From Calliopsis andreniformis (Eukaryota; Arthropoda; Insecta; Hymenoptera; Andrenidae): DNA of 64,000 nt. Numbering within the stretch: the first letter of the stretch is position 1; each line of letters begins with the position of its first letter. The stretch covers positions 620,001 to 684,000 of the forward strand of contig NW_027480530.1 of the NCBI RefSeq assembly GCF_051401765.1. The letters are read 5' to 3'. Shown here one piece after another: positions 51,676-63,745 of this stretch. Under the pieces are notes generated by a model. It was not told the DNA's origin and did not search any database. It saw nothing but the letters and a program-made list of their open reading frames with translations. The position numbers and the translations under genes are program-made.

Positions 51676-53110
51676 CTGACACTGACACTGCTGTTGATCC
51701 TGAGAATGCTACTGACACTGCTCCTGACACTGACACTGCTGCTGATCCTGAGCATGCTCCTGACACTGCTCCTAACACTGACACTGCTCCAGCCACTGCT
51801 CCGCACACTGATCCTGATAATGCTCCTGACACTGCACCTGACACTGACACTGCTCCTGACACTGACACTGCTGCTGGCACAGCTCCTGACACTGACACTG
51901 CTCCTGAACCTGACACTGCTCCTGACACTGCTCCAGACACTGACACTGACACTGAAACTGCTCCAGACACAGCTCCTGTCACTGACACTGCGCCTGACAC
52001 TGCTCCTGAAACAGCTCCTGACACTGACACTGCTCCTGAACCTGACACTGCTCCTGACACTGCTCCAGACACTGACACTGACACTGCTCCTGAAACTACT
52101 TCTGACACAGCTCCTCACAGTGGCACTGCTCCTGACACTTCTGCTGACACTGACACTGATCCTGACACTACTCCTGTCACAGCTCCTGACTCTGACACTG
52201 ACACTACTCCTGACACTGACGCTGACACTGCTCATGACAGTGACACTGACACTGACACTGCTCCCGACACTGACACTGCTCCAGACACTGCTCCTAACAC
52301 TGACACTGCTCCAGCCACTGCTCCGCACACTGATCCTGATAATGCTTCTGGCACTGCACCTGGCACTGACACTGCTCCTGACACTGCTCCTGACACAGCT
52401 CCTGAACACTGTCACTGCTCCTGACACAGACACTGCTCCCTACACTGCTACTGACACTGCTCCTGACACTGCTGCTGACGCTGACACTGCTGCTGATCCT
52501 GATAATGCTCCTGACGCTGCTCCAGACACTGACACCGCTAATGACACTGCTCCTGCCACTGACACTGCTCCTCACGCTGCAGCTGACACAGGCACTACTC
52601 CTGATACTGAGACTGACACTGCTCCCGACACTGACACTGACTCTGTTCCTGACACAGCTCCTGACACTGCTCCTGACACTGACACTGGTACTGACAGTGC
52701 TCCTGAAACTGGCACTGGTCCTGCAACTGACACTGCTCCTCACACTGCTCCTGACGCTTACACTGCTCATGACAATGCTCCTGTCACACACACTGCTGCT
52801 GATCCTGACAATGCTCCTGACACAGCTCCTGACACTGACACTGCTGCTGACACTGCTACTGACACTGCTCCTGTCACTGACGCTGCTCCTGACACTGCTG
52901 CTGACACTGACACTGCTGCTGATCCTGCCAATGCTCCTGCCACTGCTCCAGACACTAACACTGACACTGCACCTGACACTACTCCTGAAACAGATAATGA
53001 CACTGACACTGCTCCTGACAGTGACACTGACACTGACACTGCTCCCGACACTGACACCGACTCTGATCCTGACACTGACACTGCTCCTGTAACTGACACT
53101 TGTCCTGACA
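51676..53110. repeat. Module E2, copy 4 (partner 32060-33494)
   Basis: The offset is 19616 bp (CTGTTGATCC at 32075 and 51691, 32889 and 52505, 33476 and 53092). Before 51676 the sequence belongs to a different module shared with 55480-56080, so 51650-51690 is a joining point. Confidence 0.85.
53011..53110 (+). repeat. Landmark module, E-type, in module E2 copy 4
   Basis: It is 19616 bp from 33395. Just after ACTTGTCCTG it leaves the usual text (GCTCCTGACACTGC for GCTTCTGACACTGG), so the copied block ends inside the landmark. Confidence 0.74.
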
Positions 53111-53156
53111 CTGCTCCTGACACTGCTCCTGACATTGTTGCTGCTCCTGACACTGC

Positions 53157-54020
53157 TCCCGACACTGACGCTGACACCGCTCCTGAAATTACTACTGACA
53201 CAGTTCCTGACAATGACACTGCTCCTGTAACTGACACTTGTCCTGACACTGCTTCTGACACTGGCACTGTTCCTGACACTGCTCCTGACATTGGCGCTGG
53301 TCCTGACTCTGCTCTTGACACTGACACTGCTACTGACACTGCTCCTGACACTGCTCCTGAAACTGACACTGACACTGCCCCTGGCACAGCTCGTTACACA
53401 GACACTGCTGCTGATACTAACAATGATTCTGCACTGCTCCTGACACTGCTCCTGACACTGACACTGCTGCTGATCCTGAGAATGCTACTGACACTGCTCC
53501 AGACACTGACACTGACACTGTTCCTGACACTACTCCTGACACAGCTCTGACACTGACAGTGGCACTGCTCCAGACACTGACACTAACACTGCTCCTGACA
53601 CTACTCCTGACACAGCTCATGACACTGACAGTGGCACTGCTCCAGACACTGACACTGACACTGCTCATGACAGTGACACTGACACTGACACTGCTCCCGA
53701 CACTGACACCGACTCTGATCCTGACACTGACACTGCTCCTGTAACTGACACTTGTCCTGACACTGCTTCTGACACTGGCAATGCTCCTGACACTGCTCCT
53801 GACACTGCTCCTGACATTGGCGCTGGTCTTGACTCTGCCCCTGACACTGACACTGCTACTGACACTGCTCCTGACACTGCTCCTGACACTGACACTGACA
53901 CTGCTCCTGGCACTGCTCCTGACGCTGCCACCGGTCCTCACACTACTCCTGACAGTGACACTGCTCCTGCCCCAGCTCGTTACGCAGACACTGCTGCTGA
54001 TCCTAACAATGATCCTGCAC
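53157..54020. repeat. Module E5, copy 2
   Basis: This is the partner of 48820-49670. It runs without a gap into module E6 copy 2 (from about 53970), whereas in the first location the order is E6 then E5. Confidence 0.82.
53663..53778 (+). repeat. Landmark module, E-type, in module E5 copy 2
   Basis: This is the partner of 49326-49441. Confidence 0.76.
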
Positions 54021-54638
54021 TGCTCCTGTCACTGCTCCTGACACTGCTCCTGACACTGATACTGCTGCTGACCCTGAGAATGCTCCTGACACTGCTCCTG
54101 ACACTGACGCTGGTCCTGACACTGCTCCTGAAACTGACACTGACACAACTCCGCACACACTGCTCCTGACGCTGCTCCTGACACTGCTCCTGACACTGAC
54201 AATACTGTTGATGCTGAGAATGCTCCTGACACCGCTCCTCACTCTGACACTTCTCCTGACAATATTCCTGTCACTGACACTGCTCCTGGCACTGCTCCTG
54301 ACACTAACGCTTCTCCTGATACTGGCTCTGACACTGCTCCTGATACTGACACTGCTCCAGCCACTGCTCCGCACACTGATCCTGATAATGCTCCTGACAC
54401 TGCACCTGACAATGACACTGCTCCTGACACTACTCCTGACACTGACACTGCTCCTGACACTGACACTGCTGCTGACACAGCTCCTGACACTGACACTGCT
54501 CCTGTAACTGACACTTGTCCTGACACTGCTTCTGACACTGACACTGACACTACTCATGACAGTGACACTGACACTGACACTGACAGTGACACTGATCCTG
54601 ACACTGACACTGCTCCTGTAACTGACACTTGTCCTGAC
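53968..54638. repeat. Module E6, copy 2
   Basis: This is the partner of 48090-48760. Small differences include CTGACAATATTCCTG for CTGACAATACTCCTG near 54258. Confidence 0.82.
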
Positions 54639-54869
54639 ACTGCTTCTGACACTGATACTGCTGCTGATCCTGACAATGCTCCCGACACTGCTACTGACAC
54701 TGACACTGCTCCTGACACTGCTCGTGACATTGCTCCAGATACTGACACTGCTCCAGACACAGCTCGTGGCAGTGACACTGCTCCTGCCAATGTTCCTGCC
54801 ACTGCTACTCACACTGACACGGCTCCTGACACTGGCACTTTTCGGACACTTCTCCTGAACCTGACACTG

Positions 54870-56870
54870 CTCCTGACACTGCTGCTGACGCTGACACTGC
54901 TGCTGATCCTGATAATGCTCCTCACGCTGCTCCAGACACTGATACTGCTAATGACACTGCTCCTGACACTGACACTGCTCCTCACACTGCAGCTGACACA
55001 GACACTACTCCTGATACTGAGACTGACACTGCTCCCGTCACTGACACTGACTCTGTTCCTGACACAGCTCCTGACACTGCTCCTGACACTGACACTGGTA
55101 CTGACTCTGCTCCTGAAACTGGCACTGATCCTGCAACTGACACTGCTCCTCACACTGCTCCTGGCACTGACACTGCTCATTACAATGCTCCTGTCACACA
55201 CACTGCTGCTGATCCTGACAATGCTCCTGACACAGCTCCTGACACTGACACAGCTCCTGACACTGACACTGCTGCTGACACTGCTACTGCCACTGCTCTT
55301 GTCACTGACGCTGCTCCAGACACTGCTGCTGACACTGACACTGCTGCTGATCCTGCCAATGCTCCTGCCACTGCTCCAGACACTAACACTGACACTGCAC
55401 CTGACACTACTCCTGAAACAGATAATGACGCTGACACTGCCCCTGACACTGCTCTTGACACTGTTCCTGACACTGACTCTGCTCCTGATACTGCTCCTGA
55501 CACTGACACTGCTCACGACACCGCTCCGGACACTGTTACCGATCCTGACACTGCTCCTGGCACTGACATAGCTCCTGTAACTGCTCCTGACACTGATACT
55601 GGTCCTGACACTGCTCCTGACACTGCTCCTGACACAGCTCCTGACACTGACACTGCTCCTGAATCTGGCACTGCTCCTGACACTGCTCCAGACACTGACA
55701 CTGTTCCTCACACTGCTCCTGACACAGCTCCTGACACTGACACTGCTCCTGAACAGGACACTGGTCCTGCCACTGCTCCTGAAACTGACACTGGTCCTGC
55801 CGCTGCTCCTAACACTGCTCCTGACACTGCTCCTGACACTGACACAGCTCCTGACACCGCTCCTGACACTGATACTGCTGCTGATCCTGACAATGCTCCC
55901 GACACTGCTACTGACACTGACACTGCTCCAGACACTGCTCGTGACATTGCTCCAGATACTGACACTGCTCCAGACACAGTTCGTGGCAGTGACACTGCTC
56001 CTGCCAATGTTCCTGCCACTGCTACTCACACTGACACGGCTCCTGACACTGGCACTGTTCCTGACACTGCTCCTGAGACTGCTCCTGACATTGGCGCCGG
56101 TTCTGTCTCTGCTCCTGACACTGACACTGCTACTGACACTGGTCCTGACACTGCTCCTGACACTGACCCTGCTGCTGCTCCTGACAATGCTCCTGACACT
56201 GCTCCTGACACTGACGCTGACACTGCTCATGACAGTGACACTGACACTGACATTGCTCCCGACACTGACACTGACGCTGTTCCTGTCACAGCTCCTGACA
56301 CTGCTCCTAACCCTGACACTGGTCCTGACACTGCTCCTGAAACTGACACTGGTCCTGACACTGACACTGCTCCTCACACTGCTCCTGACACTGACACTGC
56401 TCCTGACACTGCTCCTGACACTGACACAGATCCTGACACTGACTCTGCACCTGCACAGGGACTGCTCCTGGTACTGACACTGACGCTGCGCCTGACACTG
56501 CTCCAGACACTGATACTGACACTGCTCCTGCAACTACTTCTGACACAGTTCCTGACAATGACACTCTTCCTGACACTACTTCTGACACTGACACTGCTCC
56601 TGACACTGCTCCTGACGCAGCTCCTGACACTGACACTGCCACTGCTCCTGACTCTGACACTGATACTGCTCATGATAGTGACACTGACACTGACACTGCT
56701 CCCGACACTGACACTGACACTGATCCTGACACTGACACTGCCCCTGTAACTGACACTTGTCCTGACACTGCTTCTGACACTGGCACTGTTCCTGACACTG
56801 CTCCTGAGACTGCTCCTGACATTGGCGCTGGTTCTGTCTCTGCTCCTGACACTGACACTGCTACTGACAC
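54870..56870. repeat. 2.0-kb tandem repeat, unit 1
   Basis: It is followed by a second unit at an offset of 2003 bp (54915 and 56918, 55513 and 57516, 55708 and 57711), with 2000 in part of it. The segment about 55480-56080 also matches 51000-51600 (offset 4481). Confidence 0.82.
56668..56783 (+). repeat. Landmark module, E-type, CATGATAG variant
   Basis: It reads GCTCATGATAGTGACACTG. The only other copy seen with this variant is at 61490-61605. Both also have CTGCCCCTGTAACTG. Confidence 0.76.
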
Positions 56871-58075
56871 TGCTCCTGACACTGCTGCTGACGCTGACAC
56901 TGCTGCTGATCCTGATAATGCTCCTGACGCTGCTCCAGACACTGACACTGCTAATAACACTGCTCCTGACACTGACACTGCTCCTCACACTGCAGCTGAC
57001 ACAGACACTACTCCTGATACTGAGACTGACACTGCTCCCGACACTGACACTGACTCTGTTCCTGACACAGCTCCTGACACTGCTCCTGACACTGACACTG
57101 GTACTGACACTGCTCCTGAAACTGGCACTGGTCCTGCAACTGACGCTGCTCCTCACACTGCTCCTGACACTGACACTGCTCATGACAATGCTCCTGTCAC
57201 ACACACTGCTGCTGATACTGACAATGCTCCTGACACAGCTCCTGACACTGACACTGCTGCTGACACTGCTACTGACACTGCTCCTGTCACTGACGCTGCT
57301 CCTGACACTGCTGCTGACACGGACACTGCTGCTGATCCTGCCAATGCTCCTGCCACTGCTCCAGGCACTAACACTGACACTGCACCTGACACTACTCCTG
57401 AAACAGATAATGACACTGACACTGCTCCTGACGCTGACACTGCCCCTGACACTGCTCTTGACACTGTTCCTGACACTGACTCTGCTCCTGATACTGCTCC
57501 TGACACTGACACTGCTCACGACACCGCTCCGGACACTGTCACCGATCCTGACACTGCTCCTGGCACTGACATAGCTCCTGAAACTGCTCCTGACACTGAC
57601 ACTGGTCCTGACACTGCGCCTGACACTGCTCCTGACACAGCTCCTGACACTGACACTGCTCCTGAATCTGGCACTGCTCCTGACACTGCTCCAGACACTG
57701 ACACTGTTCCTCACACTGCTCCTGACACAGCTCCTGACACTGACACTGCTCCTGAACAGGACACTGGTCCTGGCACTGCTCCTGAAACTGACACTGGTCC
57801 TGTCGCTGCTCCTAACACTGCTCCTGACACTGCTCCTGACACTGACACAGCTCCTGACACCGCTCCTGACACTGATACTGCTGCTGATCCTGACAATTCT
57901 CCCGACACTGCTACTGACACTGACACTGCTCCTGACACTGCTCGTGACATTGCTCCAGATACTGACACTGCTCCAGACACAGTTCGTGGCAGTGACACTG
58001 CTCCTGCCAATGTTCCTGCCACTGCTACTCACACTGACACGGCTCCTGACACTGGCACTTGTCCGGACGCTTCTC
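56871..58075. repeat. 2.0-kb tandem repeat, unit 2 (partial)
   Basis: It matches unit 1 up to the word GGCACTTGTCCGGAC near 58055. The counterpart at 54834 is degraded to GGCACTTTTCGGAC, with a 1-bp phase shift. Confidence 0.8.
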
Positions 58076-61000
58076 CTGACCCTGACACTGCTCCTGACAC
58101 TTCTCCTGACACTGACACTGCTCCTCACACAGCTCCAGACACTGACACTGCTCCTGACACTGCTCCTGGCACTGGCACTGCTACTGACCCTGAGAATGCG
58201 CCTGACGCTGGTCCTGACACTGACACTGCTCCTGACACTGACACTGCTCCTGGCGCTGCTCCTGACACTGACACTGCTCCAGCCACTGCTGCTGACACTG
58301 ACACTGCTGCTGATCCTGATAATGCTCCTGACACTGCTCCTGACACAGCTCCTGACACTGACACTGCTTCTGACCCAGAGACTGCTCTGGACACTGCTCC
58401 AGACACTGAAGCTGACACCGCTCCTGAAATTACTACTGACACAGTTCCTGACAATGACACTGCTCCTGTAACTGACACTTGTCCTCACGCTGCTTCTGAC
58501 ACTGGCACTGTTCCTGACACTGCTCCTGACATTGGCGCTGGTCCTGACTCTGCTCATGACACTGACACTGCAACTGACACTGCTCCTGACACTGCTCCTG
58601 AAACTGACACTGACACTGCCCCTGGCACAGGTCGTTACACAGACCCTGCTGCTGATACTAACAATGATTCTGCACTGCTCCTGACACTGCTCCTGACACT
58701 GCTCCTGACACTGACACTGCTGCTGATCCTGAGAATGCTACTGATACTGCTCCAGACACTGACACTGACACTGCTCCTGACACTACTCCTGACACAGCTC
58801 CTGACACTGACAGTGGCACTGCTCCAGACACTGACACTGACACTGCTCCCGTCACTGACACCGACTCTGATCCTGACACTGACACTGCTCCTGTAACTGA
58901 CACTTGTCCTGACACTGCTTCTGACACTGGCAATGCTCCTGACACCGCTCCTGACACTGCTCCTGACATTGGCGCTGGTCCTGACTCTGCTACTGACACT
59001 GACACTGCTACTGACACTGCTCCTGACACTGCTCCTGACACTGACACTGACACTGCTCCTGGCACTGCTCCTGACACTGACACCGGTCCTCACACTACTC
59101 CTGACAGTGACACTGCTCCTGCCACAGCTCGTTACGCAGACACTGCTGCTGATCCTAACAATGATCCTGCACTGCTCCTGACACTGCTCCTGACACTGCT
59201 CCTGACACTGACACTGCTGCTGATCCTGAGAATGCTCCTGACACTGCTCCTGACACTGACACTGCTGCTGAACCTGAGAATGCTCCTGACACTGCTCCTG
59301 ACACTGACACAGCTGCTGATTCTGAGAATGCTCCTGACACTGCACCTGACACTGACACTGTTCCTGACACTGCTCCTGAAACTGACACTGACACTACTCC
59401 GCACACACTGCTCCTGACGCTGACACTGCTCCTGGCACTGCTCCTGACGCTGCTCCTGACACTGCTCCTGACACTGACACTACTGTTGATGCTGAGAATG
59501 CTCCTGACACCGCTCCTCACTCTGTCACTTCTCCTGACACTACTCCTGTCACTGACACTGCTCCTGGCACTGCACCTGACACTGACGCTGCTCCTGATAC
59601 TGGCTCTGACACTGCTCCTGACACTGACACTGCTCTAGACACTGCTCCTGACACTGACACTGCTCCAGCCACTGCTCCGCACACTGATCCCGATAATGCT
59701 CCTGACACTGCACCTGACACTGACACTGCTCCTGACACTGCTCCTGACACTGACACTGCTGCTGACACAGCTCCTGACACTGACGCTGCTCCTGAACCTG
59801 ACACTGCTCCCGACACTGCTACTGACACTGCTCCTGACACTGCTCCTGACACTGACACTGCTGCTGATCCTGATAATGCTGCTGACGCTGCTCCTGACAC
59901 TGACACTGCTAATGACACTGCTCCTGACACTGGCACTGCTCCTCACACTGCTCCTGACACAGACACTACACCTGGTACTGAGACTGACATTGCTCCCGAC
60001 ACTGACACTGACTGTGTTCCTGACACAGCTCCTGACACTGCTCCTGACACTGACACTGGTCCTGATACTGCTCCTGAAACTGACACTGACCCTGCAACTG
60101 ACACTGCTCCTCACACTGCTCCTGACACTGACTATGCTCATGACACTGCTCCTGACACTGACACAGCTCCTGACACTGCTCCTGGCACTGACACTGCGCC
60201 TGACACTACTGCTGACGCTGACACTGCTCCTACCCTTGACACTGCTCCTGACACTGCTCCTGACACCGGCACTGCACCTCCACAGGGACTGCTCATGGTA
60301 CTGACACTGACGCTGCTCCTGACACTGCTCCAGACACTGATACTGACACTGCTCCTGAAACTGCTTGTGACACAGTTCCTGACAATGACCCTCTTCCCGA
60401 CACTGCTTCTGACAGCGACACTGCTCCTGACACTGCACCTGAAGCAGTTCCTGACACTGACACTGCTCCGGAAGCTGGCACTGCTCCTGACGGCGCTCCA
60501 GACACTGCCACTGGTCCTGACACTGCTTCTGAAACTGACACTGGTCCTAAAACTGCTCCTGAAACTGACACTGGCCCTGACACTGACACTGCTCCTGACA
60601 CTGCTCCAGACACTGATACAGACACTGCTCCTGAAACTACTTCTGACACAGTTCCTGACAATGACACTGTTCCTGACACTGCTTCTGAAACTGACACTGC
60701 TCCTGACACTGCTCCTGACGCAGCTCCTGAAACTGACACGGCCCCAGAACCTGACACTGCTCCTGACACTGCTCCAGACACTGACACTGACACTGCTCCT
60801 GAAACTACTTCTGACACAGCACCTGACAATGACACTGCTCATGACACTGCTTATGACACTGACGCTGATACTGACACTGCTCCTGACACAGCCACTGCTG
60901 CTGATACTAACAATGATCCTGCACTGCTCCTGACACTGACACTGCTCCTGACACTGCTCCTAACACTGAGACTGCTCCTTACAGTGACACTGACACTGAC

Positions 61001-61489
61001 ACTGCTCCCGAAACTTACACTGACTCTGATCCTGGCACTGACACTGTTCCTGTAACTGACACTTGTCCCGACACTGCTCCTGACTCTGGCACTGTTCCTG
61101 ATACTGCTCCTGACATTGGCGCTGGTCCTGACACTGCTCCTGACACTGACACTGCTACCGACACTGCTCCTGATACTGCTCCTGACACTGACACTGGTCC
61201 TGACACAGCTCTTGTCACTGACACTGTGCCTGACACTGCTCCTGACACAGCTCCTGACAGTGACACTGCTCCTGCCACTGTTCCTGACACTGCTGCTCAC
61301 ACTGACACTGCTCCTTACACTGGCACTGGCCCTGACACTTCTCCTGACCCTGACACTGCTCCTGACCTTGACACTGCTCCTGACACTGCTCCAGACACAG
61401 ACACTGCTCCGGACACTGACACTGCTCCTCACACAGCTCCTGACACTGACACTGCTCCTGACACTGCTCCTGGCACTGACACTGATACT

Positions 61490-61605
61490 GCTCATGATAG
61501 TGACACTGACACTGACACTGCTCCCGACACTGACACTGACACTGATCCTGACACTGACACTGCCCCTGTAACTGACACTTGTCCTGACACTGCTTCTGAC
61601 ACTGG
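61490..61605 (+). repeat. Landmark module, E-type, CATGATAG variant, second copy
   Basis: It shares its variants with 56668-56783 (offset 4822), and both are followed within 50 bp by GACATTGGCGCTGGTTCTG. Confidence 0.76.
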
Positions 61606-63184
61606 CACTGTTCCTAACACTGCTCCTGAGACTGCTCCTGACATTGGCGCTGGTTCTGTCTCTGCTCCTGACAGTGACGCTGCTGCTGATCCTGACAATG
61701 CTCCTGACACTGCTCCTGACACTGACGCTGACACTGATCATGACAGTGACACTGACACTGACATTGCTCCGGACACAGACACTGACATTGTTCCTGACAC
61801 AGCTCCTGACACTGCTCCTAACGCTGACACTGGTCCTGACACTGCTCCTGAAACTGACACTGGTCCTGCAACTGACACTGCTCCTCACACTGCTCCTGAC
61901 ACTGACACTGCTCATGACACTGCTCCTGACGCTGACACACCTCCTGACACTGTTCCTGGCACTGATACTGCGCCTGACATTACTGCTGACACTGACACTG
62001 CTCCTGACACTGACACTGCTCCTGGCAGTGTTCCTGACACTGACACTGCTCCTGACACTGGTCTTGACACTGCTCCTGACACTGACACTGCTCCTGGCAC
62101 TGCTCCTGGCACTGCTCCTGACACTGCTCCTGACACTGACACGGCTCCTGACACTGCTCCTGACACTGTCACTGCTGCTGATCATGACAATGCTCCTGAC
62201 CATGCTCCTGACACTGACACTGCTCTTGAAACTGCTCCTGACACTGCTGCTCACACTGACACTGCTCCTGGCACTGCTCCTGGCACTGCTCCTGACACTG
62301 CTCCTGACACTGACACTGCTCCTGACACTGACACTGCTCCTGACACTGCTCCTGACACTGACACTGCTCCTGACACAGCTCCTGACACTGTCACTGCTCC
62401 TGACACTGACACTGCTCCCGACACTGCTACTGACACAGCTCCTGACACTGCTCCTGCCACTGACACTACTCCTGATACTGACACTGGTCCTGGCACTGCT
62501 CCTGACACTGGCACTGGTCCTGACACTGCTCCTGACACTGACACTGCTCCTCACACAGCTCCAGACACTGACACTGCTCCTGACACTGCTCCTGACACTG
62601 GCACTGCTACTGACCCTGAGAATGCGCCTGACGCTGGTCCTGACACTGACGCTGCTCCTGACACTGCTCCTGACACTGACACTGCTCCTGCCGCTGCTCC
62701 TGACACTGACACTGCTCCAGCCACTGCTGCTGACACTGACACTGCTGCTGATCCTGATAATGCTCCTGACACTGCTCCTGACACTGACACTGCTCCTCAC
62801 ACTGCTCCTGACGCAGACACTACTCCTGATACTGAGACTGACACTGCTCCTGACACTGCTCGTGACACTGCTCCTGACACTGACACTGCTCCAGACACAG
62901 CCCCTGTCACTGAAACTGCGCCTGACACGGCTCCTGACACAGCTGCTGACACTGACACTGCTCCTGAACCTGACACTGCTCCTGACACTGCGCCAGACAC
63001 TGACACTGACACTGCTCCTGAAACTACTTCTGACAATGACACTGCTCCTGACACTTCTTCTGACACTGACACTGCTCCTGACACTACTCCTGTCACAGCT
63101 CCTGACTCTAACGCTGACACTACTCCTGACACTGCTCCTGACACTGACACTGCTGCTGACACAGCTCCTGACACTGACACTGCT

Positions 63185-63745
63185 CCTGTAGCTGACACTT
63201 GTCCTGACACTGCTTCTGACACTGACACTGACACTACTCATGACAGTGACACTGACACTGACACTGACACTGATCCCGACACTGACACTGCTCCTGTAAC
63301 TGACACTTGTCCTGACACTGCTCCTGACACTGCACCTGACATTGTTGCTGCTCCTGACTCTGCCCCTGGCACTGACGCTGACACTGCTCATGACAGTGAC
63401 ACTGACACTGACACTGCTCCCGACACTGACACTGACACTGTTCCTGACACAGCTCCTGACACTGCTCCTAAGACTGACACTGGTCCTGACACTGCTCCTG
63501 AAGCTGACACAGGTCCTGACACTGACACTGCTCCTCACACTGCTCCTAACACTGACAATGCTCCTGACACTGCTCCTGACACTGGCACAGCTCCTGACAC
63601 TGCTCCTGAAACTGACACTGACACTGCCCCTGGCACTGCTCCTGACACTGACACTGGTCCTCACACTACTCCTGACACTGACACTGCTCCTGCCACAGCT
63701 CGTTACACAGACACTGCTGCTGATACTAACAATGATTCTGCACTG
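63185..63745. repeat. Module E7, copy 2
   Basis: This is the partner of 50230-50790. It is followed by clean BA/BAA text to the end of the window. Confidence 0.83.

Noticed and set aside
59625..59645. CTCTAGAC as a special site
   Set aside because: It looks like a plain variant of CTCCTGAC that happens to create TAG in one phase. I saw no second copy and no associated boundary.
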